A stretch of DNA of 64,000 bases from Lachnoclostridium edouardi (lineage in GTDB: Bacteria > Bacillota > Clostridia > Lachnospirales > Lachnospiraceae). Made by a program: the position numbers and the translations under genes. The notes below the pieces were generated by a model, which saw only the letters and a list, made by a program, of their open reading frames with translations, did not search any database and was not told the DNA's origin. Below, piece after piece: positions 17,813 to 27,054 of the stretch; position 1 is the first letter of the stretch; each line of letters starts with the position of its first letter. The stretch covers positions 2,892,451 through 2,956,450 of the forward strand of contig NZ_OESQ01000001.1 of NCBI RefSeq assembly GCF_900240245.1, in the 5' to 3' direction.

Positions 17813-18289
17813 CTGATTGATGAAGAAATTTCCCGGAGCTCCATAGCGGTTTCTGTCCGGGCCAGCAAGCTGACAGCCCGGGGGCTGGCCTATGTGCTCC
17901 GGGCGGCGGGCCGCCAGATCGCCAAACGGCATAAGAAAGCCCAAAGGCCCCACGGCAGGCAGAGCGTGAAAAAGCTCATGGCTCACGGCGAAAATGTAAA
18001 CAGCATCGAGGTGGAGGCCCCGAAGCTCTTTGACCGTATGGCCCGCCGCTTCAATGTGGACTATGCCTTTTACAAAACCGGGCCGGACAAATACCTGCTG
18101 TTTTTCAAGGCGGGACAGGCAGACGCTATCACCGCCTGTTTTGAAAGCTATTCCCGGAAACTGCTTGGGAAGTCAAAATCCAGCCGCATCCCGATTAGGG
18201 AACAGCTCAAACAAGCGGCGGAACAGCTCGCCCAAGAAAAGCCCAAAGCACAGGAACGGGCAAAGGAGGTGGTTCGTGAAGAACGATAA
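17813..18289 (+). CDS. PcfB-family conjugation protein
   Basis: About 158 residues of the PcfB/DUF3801 family, a relaxosome accessory factor that works with the VirD4 coupling protein. SSIAVSVRASKLTARGLAYVLR is the family opening and a FKAGQADAI motif lies near residue 100. No ATG, GTG or TTG is in frame before the conserved region except far inside. The best start is CTG 17813, eight bases after AAAGGAGG (17797-17804); ATT 17816 is an alternative. It overlaps virD4 by 14 bases. Confidence 0.82.
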   Translation: MIDEEISRSSIAVSVRASKLTARGLAYVLRAAGRQIAKRHKKAQRPHGRQSVKKLMAHGENVNSIEVEAPKLFDRMARRFNVDYAFYKTGPDKYLLFFKAGQADAITACFESYSRKLLGKSKSSRIPIREQLKQAAEQLAQEKPKAQERAKEVVREER

Positions 18290-19020
18290 AATCAAGAAAT
18301 ACCTCATTCCCAACATTCCCTACCTGTTCATTCTGTGGGCCTGTCTGAAATTGGGGACGGCCTACCGACTGGCGGCGGGTGCGGATTTTGCTCACAAGCT
18401 CCTTGGGCTGGGCCAGACCATCGGCCCGGCCTTTGCCGACTTTGCCCCGGGGCTCAACCCCTTTGACTGGCTCATCGGTATTGTGGGGGCGGCGGGCTTC
18501 CGCCTGCTGATCTATATGAAAAGCAGGAACGCAAAGAAATTCCGACGGGATGAGGAGTACGGATCAGCCCGTTGGGGCTGTCCGAAAGATATAGCCCCTT
18601 TCGTAGATCCAAAGTTTGAAAACAACATCATTCTGACCGGGACGGAGTTCCTTACCATGAATACCCGTCCGAAAAATCCCGCCAACGCCCGCAACCTCAA
18701 TGCCTGTGTGATCGGTTCGTCCGGCTCCGGCAAAACCCGGTTCTGGCTTACCCCGCAGATTTTGCAGGCCAGCGCAGACAAAAACGGCGGATGCAGCTAT
18801 GTGTGTGTCGATCCCAAAGGAGGCGTTCTCGGGCAGGTGGGCCACTTCCTGCAAAAGCGTGGGTATCGGATCAAGGTGTTCAATTCCATTGATTTCACAA
18901 AATCCATGCACTATAACCCGCTGGCATACATCCGCAACGAGGCCGACATTCTTAAATTTGTGGACGCTCTCATTTCTAACACCAAAGGCGAGGGCAAGGA
19001 AGGCGATCCGTTCTGGACAA
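18276..19020 (+). CDS. VirD4/TraG-type coupling protein, exon 1
   Basis: First 248 codons of the type IV coupling protein that brings the relaxase-DNA complex to the secretion channel. Two N-terminal membrane segments (LIPNIPYLFILWACLKL and LIGIVGAAGFRLLIYM) come before the Walker A motif GSSGSGKT near residue 145 and the conserved DPKGG. The GTG start has AAAGGAGG six bases upstream. The frame is cut after FWT-A by group II intron 1 at GTGCG; splicing joins it to 21763 and restores the reading frame. Confidence 0.9.
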
Positions 19021-21762
19021 GTGCGACTCGTTCGCTGACGGTAAAAAGTCAGCGGACAAGCAACAAAATACCGTTGTTTGGATAACTGGTAATTCGACAG
19101 GTGGAATGACGGGGTAACGCCCTGAAACGCCTGCCCTCGGTGGGCGTGCATCGGCAGCAAAGCCAGTGTACGAAGCCCCACGACAACGGCTGAGAGCAAC
19201 CGTAGCCGCCGCCAACGGCGGCCGAAAGCGGTCTGGAGGCAGACTGTGTTGCCTATATGCCAAGGGTCTACAAAATACCCATGGTTAGAATGTTCGCCGT
19301 AGCGGGCGAACTGACGAATCCGCGAATGTACGGGTCTATAAGAAGACCATATAGAAATGTATGGGTGCGTTTAAGCGCAGCCGGTGTGGTTTAGTAGAAA
19401 TTGGCCCTACGAACGACCATGTTGTGTTACAGGCACAACCCCGCCGGCAGGCTCATAGTGGAAACCTAAAGGTATAAATGCACAGATAGAGTTACCGGAA
19501 CGAGGAAAGGCAGCGGCTTCCTTAAGGAAGAACCTGACGAAGAACAATAAGCAGGTGAACCGCTGCTGAAAAGTAGTGATCGAACCGAAGAAGTCCCTGT
19601 AATGGGGATGGAGGAATGGTCACAAGTCGAATTGTGGAAACAGGCATTATTCAATCCAATCATAAGGATTCGAGTAAGACCAAAAGGGTCACTTTTCTAA
19701 AACGGGAGGTGATGCCTTATGCCAAAAGAAAGGAAAAAAGTCCTGTGTATGGACGCCCAGCGGCACGCCGAGTATTACGGTATGCAGCAGACATTTGACG
19801 AACTGTATGCCAAAAGCAAAGCCAGAGAAGTATTCAACGGCCTGATGGAACTGGTACTAAGCCCGGACAACATCATGCTGGCATACAGGAATATCAAAAC
19901 CAACACAGGCAGCTACACAGCAGGAACAGATAAGCAGAATATCGGTGACATTGGACGGCTTCCACCGGCTGAGGTCATCGGTAAGGTCAGAAAAATTGTC
20001 ACAGGCAGCAAACACGGCTACCGTCCCAAACCAGTGCGCCGGAAGGACATCCCAAAGCCAAACGGAAAAACCAGGCCGCTAGGTATTCCCTGCATCTGGG
20101 ACAGATTGGTGCAACAGTGCATCAAACAAATCCTGGAACCCATCTGTGAAGCTAAGTTCAGCAACAACAGCTATGGGTTCCGCCCAAATCGGTCAGTGGA
20201 GCACGCAATTTCCCGTACTTACTCCCTGCTGCAACGGGCGCATTTACACTATGTTTTGGAATTTGACATCAAAGGATTCTTTGACAATGTGAACCACAGC
20301 AAACTCATCAAGCAACTCTGGACGCTGGGCATCCAGGATAAACAGCTTCTGTTTGTCCTCAAGCGTATCCTGAAGGCTCCTATCCGTATGCCGGACGGCA
20401 GCACCGTCTACCCGACAAAGGGAACGCCCCAGGGTGGGATTATCTCCCCGCTGCTGGCAAACGTGGTGCTGAACGAACTTGACCACTGGGTGGATAGCCA
20501 ATGGGTAGAACATCCCGTAGCAAACCGTTACGGCACGCATCGAATCATCCGTACTTCGGAGGTCTTTGACAAAAGTAAAGGCTACCAGAAAATGCGGGAG
20601 ACAAACCTCAAGGAAATGTTCATCGTGCGCTATGCGGATGACTTCCGTATCTTCTGCCGAAATCGTGAGGACGCGGGGAAAACCATGGAGGCTGTTACAA
20701 AGTGGATTACCGAGCGACTGAAACTGGAAGTCTCTCCCGAGAAAACACGCATTGTCAACGTCCGTAAGCGATATTCTGAGTTCCTTGGTTTCAAAATCAT
20801 GGTGTACCGCAAGGGTGAAAAGTATGTCGTGAAGTCCCATATCTGTGACAAAAAGCTACAGTTGGAAGAAAGCAAGCTGGTGGAACAGGCAAAGCGCATC
20901 GCAAAACCAGCCCATGGGCGAACACAACCGGACGAAATCGGCCTGTTTGACGAAATGGTGCTGGGTATCCAAAACTACTACAGGATTGCTACCTGTATCA
21001 GTCTGGACTGCCGAAAAATCCACCGCAGAGTCATGACAGTGCTGACCAACCGTTTGAACACGGAATCCGGCTGCCAGCTCGTCCGGGAGGGCGGTGCCAT
21101 GACGGACAGCGAAAAGGAGCACTACGGTGCTTCCCAAATGGTGCGGTATGTGTCCGGTATCAACCGGCCAATCTACCCCATTGCGTTCATCAAGTATAAA
21201 ACCGCAATCGGAATCAGCGCCGCCGTCTGCTGCTTTTCTCCGGCGGGGCGGAAAAAGATACACGATAATCTGGAGATGGATACAACCCTGTTTGCATATC
21301 TGCGGGAACATCCGACGGAGGGCCACAGCATGGAATATGCCGATTGCAGGCTCTCCCTGCTGTCAGCTCAAAAAGGCAAGTGTTCCGTCAGTGGCGAGTT
21401 GTTTCTGAATCCGGACAACATCGTGTGTCACATGAAAGTTCCAAAGGAGCAAGGCGGCCAGGAGCGATACAGCAATCTGGTGCTGCTCCACAGGCAGTAT
21501 CTGCCCCTGCTGACCGACCAAGACGCTGCCGCTCTCAAGAGCATGTGCAAGCAACTGACTGTAACAAGAAAACAACTGACCAAAATCAACAGCCTGCGTA
21601 CTGCTGCAAAACTGGTAGCAATCTAAAAAAAAACTTTCTATTGGTGATTGATTAAATGCCTGATAACACAATCGATGGAACGCCGGATGCGGTGAAAGTC
21701 GCATGTCCGGTGTGGAGTGGGGGAAAATCCAGCGATTACTTCAAAGGATTACCTATCACTAT
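19021..21762 (+). mobile_element. Group II intron 1, inserted in virD4
   Basis: The intron begins with the consensus GTGCG (19021) and ends with a terminal AT before AATCGGAAACC; the 3-prime end could be 21765 instead, as both keep the frame. About 700 bases of noncoding RNA domains precede the maturase gene. A domain V-like hairpin (GCCGGATGCGG-GAAA-type, about 21678-21717) and a domain VI stem follow it. It lies in the sense orientation, so VirD4 synthesis depends on splicing. Confidence 0.88.
19719..21626 (+). CDS. ltrA: Group II intron reverse transcriptase/maturase (intron 1)
   Basis: A 635-residue intron-encoded protein. RT motifs include GFRPNRSVEHAI, VLEFDIKGFFDNVNH, KGTPQGGIISPLLANVVLNELD and the catalytic FIVRYADDFRIF (YADD, about residue 305). 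Then come a maturase domain and a C-terminal HNH-like endonuclease region (CSVSGEL, CHMKVP, NLVLLH) that looks degenerate in its second cysteine pair. It promotes splicing and retrohoming of its host intron. GGGAGGTGA precedes the ATG. Confidence 0.92.
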   Translation: MPKERKKVLCMDAQRHAEYYGMQQTFDELYAKSKAREVFNGLMELVLSPDNIMLAYRNIKTNTGSYTAGTDKQNIGDIGRLPPAEVIGKVRKIVTGSKHGYRPKPVRRKDIPKPNGKTRPLGIPCIWDRLVQQCIKQILEPICEAKFSNNSYGFRPNRSVEHAISRTYSLLQRAHLHYVLEFDIKGFFDNVNHSKLIKQLWTLGIQDKQLLFVLKRILKAPIRMPDGSTVYPTKGTPQGGIISPLLANVVLNELDHWVDSQWVEHPVANRYGTHRIIRTSEVFDKSKGYQKMRETNLKEMFIVRYADDFRIFCRNREDAGKTMEAVTKWITERLKLEVSPEKTRIVNVRKRYSEFLGFKIMVYRKGEKYVVKSHICDKKLQLEESKLVEQAKRIAKPAHGRTQPDEIGLFDEMVLGIQNYYRIATCISLDCRKIHRRVMTVLTNRLNTESGCQLVREGGAMTDSEKEHYGASQMVRYVSGINRPIYPIAFIKYKTAIGISAAVCCFSPAGRKKIHDNLEMDTTLFAYLREHPTEGHSMEYADCRLSLLSAQKGKCSVSGELFLNPDNIVCHMKVPKEQGGQERYSNLVLLHRQYLPLLTDQDAAALKSMCKQLTVTRKQLTKINSLRTAAKLVAI

Positions 21763-22871
21763 AATCGGAAACCCTGCTTTACTGCGCCCTCATCGCCTAT
21801 ATCATTTTTGAGGGCCCCGCCGAGGATCGGAACATGAACACATTGGTTGACATGATTTCCGGGATGGAGGTCAAGGAGGATGACGAGGATTTTATGAACG
21901 CCGTGGATTATATGTTTGCGGGCTTGGAAAAACGAAAGCCGGATTGCTTTGCGGTCAAGCAGTATAAAAAGTACAAACTGGCCAGCGGCAAAACAGCAAA
22001 GTCGATCCTTATTTCCTGCGGCGCAAGGCTGGCTCCCTTTGACATCCCCCAGCTTCGGGAGGTCATGGCCTATGACGAGCTGGAGCTTGACCGCATCGGG
22101 GATCGAAAAACGGCGGTGTTCTTTATCATCTCGGACACTACGCAAACCTATAATTTCCTTGTGGCTCTGGCCTTTTCGCAGATGTTCAATCTGCTGTGCG
22201 AGAGGGCCGACAATGTTCACGGAGGCCGCCTGCCCCACCATGTACGGGTGCTGTGGGACGAGGCCGCCAACACAGGGCAGGTTCCCCAGCTTGAAAAAAT
22301 CGTGGCTGTCATCCGTTCCCGTGAGATCAGCTTGACGCTGTTCTATCAGCAGTTGGCTCAGTGTAAGGCGATTTACGATAAACACGCCGAAACCATTTTG
22401 GGAAATATGGACAGCGTGATATTCCTCGGGGGTCGGGAGGCCAGCACCATCAAGGAAATATCCGAGAACTGGCTGGGTAAGGCTACAATCTCCATGCAGA
22501 CGGACAGCCGCTCCCGTGGCCAGTCGGAAAGCTACAGTCAAAATAACCAGCGGCTGGGCCGGGAGCTGATGACACCCAGCGAACTGGCGACCATGCCCGG
22601 GGATAAGTGTATTTTACAGCTTCGGGGCCTGCCCCCGTTCTATTCCCCAAAATACGATTTGAAAAAGCACCCGAACTACCGATATACGGCTGAAGCCGAC
22701 AAAAAGAAAAACGCCTTTGACCTTGACCGGCTCATTAACCGCCGCAGGCGGCCCGGGCCGGACGAGCTGTGTGAGGTGTATGCCGTGGCTGTGCCGGACG
22801 ATGGGCTCACAAGCGAGGACGAGGACATCCTCAATTATGATGACATCGACGATCCGGACGCCTTTGCATAA
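21763..22871 (+). CDS. VirD4/TraG-type coupling protein, exon 2
   Basis: After splicing the protein continues with ETLLYCALIAYIIFEGP and totals about 617 residues, normal for the family. The Walker B region (VLWDEAANTGQVPQLEK) and the later SITLFYQQLAQ-type segment (here SLTLFYQQLAQ) are intact, as is the C-terminal CILQLRGLPPFYSPKYD. The uninterrupted downstream frame shows the gene is still under selection despite the intron. Confidence 0.9.
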
Positions 22872-22877
22872 ATAGGG

Positions 22878-22901
22878 CTTTGGGACAAAGTGTCCCGAAG
22901 T
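22878..22901. repeat. ICE palindrome site 4
   Basis: Central triplet AAG, outer arm in the CTTTG...CGAAG form. It starts six bases after the virD4 stop and just before a terminator. Confidence 0.9.
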
Positions 22902-22908
22902 ATGTAAC

Positions 22909-22936
22909 CTGCCGCCAGAAATGGCGGCTTTTTTCA
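22909..22936 (+). terminator. Rho-independent terminator after virD4
   Basis: GCCGCC/GGCGGC stem with an AGAAAT loop followed by TTTTTT. It divides virD4 from the Maff2 gene, so attenuation between the two parts of the transfer module is possible. Confidence 0.85.
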
Positions 22937-22970
22937 TGGCCGGGAATACCCCCGGAGAAAAGGAGGCTCT

Positions 22971-23183
22971 ATGCAGTTTTTCACTTCCGCTATTGATACT
23001 TTGCAGACTCTTGTTGTAGCCCTCGGCGCTGGACTTGGCGTGTGGGGCGTTGTCAATCTGCTGGAGGGCTACGGATCGGACAACCCAGGTTCCAAAAGCC
23101 AGGGGATCAAGCAGTTAATGGCTGGCGGCGGCATCATCCTTTTGGGAACCACGCTGATCCCCCTGCTGTCCGGCTTGTTCTAA
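22971..23183 (+). CDS. Maff2-family mobile element protein
   Basis: A 70-residue protein with two hydrophobic helices separated by a Gly/Asn/Ser turn (VVALGAGLGVWGVVNLLEGY and GGGIILLGTTLIPLL). Maff2 proteins sit at this position in Tn1549-type ICEs and have the size and topology of a VirB2-like pilin or small channel subunit; that function is inferred. AAAGGAGG precedes the ATG. Confidence 0.85.
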   Translation: MQFFTSAIDTLQTLVVALGAGLGVWGVVNLLEGYGSDNPGSKSQGIKQLMAGGGIILLGTTLIPLLSGLF

Positions 23184-23192
23184 GGAGGGCTT

Positions 23193-24059
23193 ATGGATTT
23201 TCTCACCGACTGGCTCACGAACTGGCTGAAGGAGCTGTTAATTGGCGGTATTATGGGGAACCTTGAGGGGCTCTTTGATACCGTCAACGCCAAAGTCGGA
23301 GAGATTGCGGTACAGGTAGGGACTACCCCGGCGGCATGGAACGCCGGGGTTTTCTCCCTCATCCGCCAGCTTTCCGAAACGGTGATTTTACCCATCGCCG
23401 GATTGGTGCTGACCTTTGTTGCCACCTATGAGCTGATACAGATGCTTTTGGAAAAGAACAATATGCACGAGTTTGATGTGGCGAATATCTACAAATGGGT
23501 ATTCAAAACCGCTTGTGCCATCCTCATTCTTTCCAACACCTTTGATATTGTCATGGCGGTGTTTGATGTGTCGCAGAGCGTGATTGCGGATGCGGCGGGG
23601 CTCATTCAGGGCTCCACCGACATTACGCCGGATATGCTGGCGGAGCTGGAAACCACGCTGGAGGGCATGGACTTGGGGCCGCTCCTTGGCCTGTGGCTCC
23701 AGTCCTCTGTAATTGGGCTGACCATGCAGATCATGGGGATTATCATTTTCGTTCTGGTGTACGGAAGAATGATTGAAATATATTTAATGACCAGTCTGGC
23801 CTCTCTCCCCGTTGCCACGCTTTCCAACCGGGAGCTGGGCGGTACAGGGCAGAACTACCTAAAATCCCTGTTCGCCGTGGGCTTTCAAGGGATGCTCATA
23901 CTGGTCTGTGTTGCGATCTATGCGGTGCTCATCCAGGGCATCGCCACAGGCGGCGATCCGATTGGAGCGATATGGGGAACCGTGGGCTATACGGTTCTTC
24001 TGTGCTTCATGCTGTTTAAGACAGGCGGCATCGCCCAGCGCATCTTCGGGGCGCATTAA
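23193..24059 (+). CDS. VirB6/TrbL-like conjugation channel protein
   Basis: A 288-residue membrane protein with about six hydrophobic helices after an amphipathic N-terminus (FLTDWLTNWLKELLIGGIMGN). It corresponds to the VirB6/TrbL-type inner-membrane channel component of Tn1549-like transfer systems. It starts nine bases after the Maff2 stop, with AAGGAGGG upstream, and is probably cotranscribed with it. Confidence 0.83.
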   Translation: MDFLTDWLTNWLKELLIGGIMGNLEGLFDTVNAKVGEIAVQVGTTPAAWNAGVFSLIRQLSETVILPIAGLVLTFVATYELIQMLLEKNNMHEFDVANIYKWVFKTACAILILSNTFDIVMAVFDVSQSVIADAAGLIQGSTDITPDMLAELETTLEGMDLGPLLGLWLQSSVIGLTMQIMGIIIFVLVYGRMIEIYLMTSLASLPVATLSNRELGGTGQNYLKSLFAVGFQGMLILVCVAIYAVLIQGIATGGDPIGAIWGTVGYTVLLCFMLFKTGGIAQRIFGAH

Positions 24060-24067
24060 ACGGACGG

Positions 24068-24091
24068 ACTTCGGGACAATTTGTCCCGAGG
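24068..24091. repeat. ICE palindrome site 5
   Basis: Central triplet ATT, perfectly symmetric inner eight bases. It fills most of the gap between the channel gene and the SpoVG-domain gene. Confidence 0.9.
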
Positions 24092-24106
24092 CCGGGAAAG
24101 GAGGAA

Positions 24107-24661
24107 ATGATTTTGGATAAGGATGTCATATTAACCCCGGAACAGATCGCCGCCGAGGAGCGGCGCTGGCTGTTCGATGCGCCGATTGCGGAACTGGCCG
24201 AGGTAAAAGGCGTGACGGTGGACGAGGCTGTTAAGCTGCGGACGGACGCAATTTTGCAGGAGGCCGCTGTTCCCATCGAAGTCACGGTTCGCCCGATTGA
24301 GCCCCAGGGCAAGCTCATCGGCTTTGCCAGCGTCAACTATGGCGGTGTAGTGATTGACGATTTCAAGGTGGTGGATGGTAAGAACGGGATTTTCCTTGGG
24401 GCTCCCAGCAAACCCGATCCCACCAGCAGGACGGGCTACCGCTCCACAGTGCGGATCAATGACCGGGCCACCCAGGAGCGGCTCAATGCGGCGGGAGCCC
24501 AGGCATACCATTCAGCGGTGGAAAAGCTCATCGCCCGGGCCGAGGCAGTCCGCCCCACCCCGATTAAGGAGCAGATGGCACAGGCCGCAAGGGAGGCCGG
24601 GAAGGAAAATGCCGCCCGAACCGCCCCGGCAAAGAAGAAGGAGGCCCGGGATGACAGGTGA
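24107..24661 (+). CDS. SpoVG-domain ICE protein
   Basis: A 184-residue protein. Residues about 60-115 (IEVTVRPIEPQGKLIGFASVNYGG, then DDFKVVDGKNGIFLGAPSKPD) match SpoVG, a small nucleic-acid-binding regulator in Firmicutes, here fused to a short acidic N-terminal region and a basic Ala/Lys-rich tail. It may be an RNA/DNA-binding regulator of transfer. TTG 24113 has better spacing to AAAGGAGG than ATG 24107. The end overlaps the methylase start. Confidence 0.78.
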   Translation: MILDKDVILTPEQIAAEERRWLFDAPIAELAEVKGVTVDEAVKLRTDAILQEAAVPIEVTVRPIEPQGKLIGFASVNYGGVVIDDFKVVDGKNGIFLGAPSKPDPTSRTGYRSTVRINDRATQERLNAAGAQAYHSAVEKLIARAEAVRPTPIKEQMAQAAREAGKENAARTAPAKKKEARDDR

Positions 24662-25445
24662 TGTGACCTCGAGACAAATTGTCCCGAAGTCTCCAGCCTG
24701 CCCGGAGGGGCTGTTTTTGATGGACGGGATTGAAGGGCTGCGCTCTTTGCCGAAGCACTCGGTTGATATGCTCCTTACCGATCCGCCCTATGGCACTACC
24801 CGGAACTTTTGGGATGTGCCGCTCCCGCTCCCGGAGCTGTGGGAGGCGGTCAAGTGGGCGGTCAAGCCGGATGGCGCAGTGCTGTTTTTCGCACAATGCC
24901 CCTATGATAAGGTGCTGGGGGCATCCAACCTCTCTATGCTTCGCTATGAATGGGTGTGGTACAAAAGCAGGTGTACTGGCTTTCTCAACGCAAGGCGGGC
25001 TCCCCTAAAGCGGACGGAAAACATTCTGGTGTTTTATCAAAAATTGCCCTATTACGATCCGCAGTTTGAACAGGGCAAGCCCTATAAGAAAATTTCCCGG
25101 ACAGGGGACAACAGCCCCAACTATGGAAAATTCCTGCGTTCCAGCAGTGGATCAGAGGACGGCCTGCGTTTCCCCGGAAACCTGCTGGCCTTTTCTTCGG
25201 TACAGCGCACCGTCCATCCCACGCAGAAACCTGTGGAGCTGTGCGAGTATCTCATTAAGACCTACACCCGGCCCGGGGAGGTGGTGGCAGACATCTGCGC
25301 TGGCTCCGGCACAACCGCCGTTGCTGCCCTCAATACGGGCCGCCGCTTTGTATGCTTTGAAACCGCCCCGGCCTTTTACGCCCCGGCTACAGAACGCATC
25401 CGGCTGGCTACTGAGGCGGCAGAGTCAGGAAAAAAAGGCGTGTAA
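24651..25445 (+). CDS. DNA adenine-type methyltransferase
   Basis: A 264-residue orphan methylase. The catalytic motif DPPY is near residue 43 and the SAM-binding motif ADICAGSGTTAVAAL near residue 210, an order typical of beta-class N6-adenine or N4-cytosine methylases (LLTDPPYGT first, FxGxG-like later). No restriction enzyme is adjacent, so it probably protects the element from host restriction. ATG 24651 follows GGAGG by six bases; palindrome site 6 is translated near its N-terminus. Confidence 0.88.
   Translation: MTGDVTSRQIVPKSPACPEGLFLMDGIEGLRSLPKHSVDMLLTDPPYGTTRNFWDVPLPLPELWEAVKWAVKPDGAVLFFAQCPYDKVLGASNLSMLRYEWVWYKSRCTGFLNARRAPLKRTENILVFYQKLPYYDPQFEQGKPYKKISRTGDNSPNYGKFLRSSSGSEDGLRFPGNLLAFSSVQRTVHPTQKPVELCEYLIKTYTRPGEVVADICAGSGTTAVAALNTGRRFVCFETAPAFYAPATERIRLATEAAESGKKGV
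24666..24690. repeat. ICE palindrome site 6 (within methylase N-terminus)
   Basis: Central triplet AAT. It lies five bases after the SpoVG-domain stop and is read in the methylase frame as TSRQIVPKS. If the methylase starts at ATG 24720 instead, the site is intergenic. Confidence 0.9.
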
Positions 25446-25475
25446 AATCAAGTATCTTTTTGTCGGATTGTATGC

Positions 25476-25481
25476 TATACT
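25476..25481 (+). promoter_or_regulatory. Extended -10 promoter of dinD
   Basis: TATGCTATACT gives an extended TGn-TATACT box 21 bases before the dinD ATG. No good -35 is seen and I see no LexA-type operator. Confidence 0.45.
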
Positions 25482-25501
25482 CAAAACAGGTGGTGAGAAA
25501 T

Positions 25502-26359
25502 ATGGCTGACTTAAAAGCGAAAGAATATCAGCGATTTGAGGATATAAAGCATACAACCGATGAAGGCGTGGAGTTTTGGTATGCCCGGGAGCTTGGGCCT
25601 GTTTTGGACTATGCCAAATGGGACAACTTCCGAAAGGTCATTGACAAAGCGATGCTGGCCTGCAAAAACAGCGGGTTTGAGGTGGAGGATCATTTTCCCG
25701 AGATCGGGAGAATGATTGAAATTGGCAAAGGCGGACAGAGAAAAACAAAAGATTATATGCTGTCCCGGTATGCTTGCTATCTCATTATGCAGAACGGCGA
25801 TCCCCGTAAAGAAGTGATTGCTCTTGGGCAGACCTATTTTGCCATTCAAACCCGCAGACAGGAAATTGCGGATGCGTTTAACCAGCTTGACGAGGACAAT
25901 AAGCGGCTGGTGATCCGAGGCGAGGTAAAAAGCTGGAACTCTATGCTGGCGGATGCCGCCCATCGTGCTGGCATTACTGAGCAGGCTGATTATGCGGCGT
26001 TTCAAAATGCCGGATATATGGGTTTATATGGGGGCCTGCGTGTTTCCGATATTCATGCCCGGAAAAAACTTTCTAAAGACCAGAAGATACTGGATCACAT
26101 GGGTAGTGAGGAATTAGGCGCAAACCTGTTCCGCATTACACAGACGGAGGCCAAAATGCGCCGGGATACCCCACAAGGGCTTGACGAGGCCAGTTCCATC
26201 CACTACACCGTAGGAAAAGAAGTCCGTGAAACGATTGAAAAAATCGGCGGCACGATGCCCGAGGACTTACCAACTCCCGAAAAAAGTATCTCACAGATTG
26301 AGCGTGAGCAAATAAAACAACTGAAACAAGACCGCAAAAAATTGATGCTTGATGAATAA
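25502..26359 (+). CDS. dinD: DinD-like DNA-damage-inducible protein
   Basis: A 285-residue protein of the DinD family: N-terminal YQRFEDIKHTTDEGVEFWYARELGPVLDYAKWDNF (BRO-N-like), YMLSRYACYLIMQNGDPRK, and the C-terminal MGSEELGANLFRITQTEAK motif. In Escherichia coli DinD inhibits RecA filaments, so an ICE copy might damp recombination or the SOS response during entry; this is inferred. It has its own promoter and terminator and appears as a separate insert among the transfer genes. Confidence 0.87.
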   Translation: MADLKAKEYQRFEDIKHTTDEGVEFWYARELGPVLDYAKWDNFRKVIDKAMLACKNSGFEVEDHFPEIGRMIEIGKGGQRKTKDYMLSRYACYLIMQNGDPRKEVIALGQTYFAIQTRRQEIADAFNQLDEDNKRLVIRGEVKSWNSMLADAAHRAGITEQADYAAFQNAGYMGLYGGLRVSDIHARKKLSKDQKILDHMGSEELGANLFRITQTEAKMRRDTPQGLDEASSIHYTVGKEVRETIEKIGGTMPEDLPTPEKSISQIEREQIKQLKQDRKKLMLDE

Positions 26360-26363
26360 TCGC

Positions 26364-26391
26364 ATCATTTTCCCGACGCCGGGAAAATGAT
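26364..26391. terminator. Hairpin after dinD
   Basis: Perfect stem ATCATTTTCCCG/CGGGAAAATGAT with a four-base loop; A/T-rich base on both sides. Confidence 0.7.
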
Positions 26392-26410
26392 AATAACCTT
26401 TACTACAAGG

Positions 26411-26438
26411 CCGCTTGCAAAAATGCAGGCGGTTTTTT
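26411..26438 (+). terminator. Rho-independent terminator
   Basis: CCGCTTGCA/TGCAGGCGG stem with AAAA loop followed by TTTTTT, 20 bases before the MT-A70 gene. Confidence 0.8.
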
Positions 26439-26460
26439 CTATGCAAAGGAGCGTGAAAAA

Positions 26461-27054
26461 ATCAAAAAATATTCTATCATTTACGCCGATCCCCCTTGGC
26501 AGTATCAGCGCAGTAAGGTACAGGGGGCGGCAGAAAACCATTATCCCACAATGGGGATTGACGAGCTGTGTGCGCTCCCGGTGGCTGATCTGGCCGCCCC
26601 GGACAGCGCACTTTTTTTGTGGGCGACTTTCCCCCAGCTTCCGGCGGCCCTGCGGCTCATAGAGGCGTGGGGCTTTCACTATAAGTCCGTGGCCTTTGTG
26701 TGGCTCAAAAAGAATAAAAAGGCGGACAGTTGGTTTTATGGCCTTGGCTTCTGGACGAGGGGAAACGCGGAGATCTGCCTGCTGGCTACCAGAGGCCATC
26801 CCAAACGGAAGGCGGCAAATATCCATCAGTTTATCATTTCCCCGATTGAAGCCCACAGCAAAAAGCCGGACGAGGCCCGGGAAAAGATCGTGGCCCTTAT
26901 GGGCGACCTGCCCCGGGTGGAGCTCTTTGCCAGACAGTCCCCGCCCGGCTGGGAGGTGTGGGGAAATGAAGTGGAAAGCACGATCCCCGACTTCGGGACA
27001 AAGTGTCCCAAAGATGCCGGGGCCGGAAAGGAGGCTGATCCATGCCCTATGTGA
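26461..27054 (+). CDS. MT-A70-family adenine methyltransferase
   Basis: About 197 residues. The conserved KKYSIIYADPPWQY motif and AENHYPTM follow directly from position 26461, so the real N-terminus is upstream of the first ATG (26551). No ATG, GTG or TTG is in frame there; the codon where ATG is expected is ATC (26461), nine bases after AAAGGAG. WTRGNAEICLLATRG and PIEAHSKKPDEAREKI complete the family profile. MT-A70 enzymes make N6-methyladenine. Palindrome site 7 encodes part of the C-terminus. Confidence 0.82.
   Translation: MKKYSIIYADPPWQYQRSKVQGAAENHYPTMGIDELCALPVADLAAPDSALFLWATFPQLPAALRLIEAWGFHYKSVAFVWLKKNKKADSWFYGLGFWTRGNAEICLLATRGHPKRKAANIHQFIISPIEAHSKKPDEAREKIVALMGDLPRVELFARQSPPGWEVWGNEVESTIPDFGTKCPKDAGAGKEADPCPM
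26990..27013. repeat. ICE palindrome site 7 (within MT-A70 gene)
   Basis: Central triplet AAG, in the reverse-complement outer form CTTCG...CAAAG. It is translated as PDFGTKCPKD near the C-terminus of the methylase, 29 bases before the PrgI gene. Confidence 0.9.

Noticed and set aside
20244..20840. Minus-strand ORF of 198 codons inside the intron 1 maturase gene
   Set aside because: It is antisense to conserved RT motifs and has no family resemblance or ribosome site.
23859..24056. Minus-strand and alternative-frame small ORFs within the transfer operon
   Set aside because: They overlap conserved membrane-protein coding sequence and have no ribosome sites or recognisable motifs.
25440..25501. 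LexA/SOS operator upstream of dinD
   Set aside because: I found no GAAC-N4-GTTC-like box; only an extended -10 promoter is visible.
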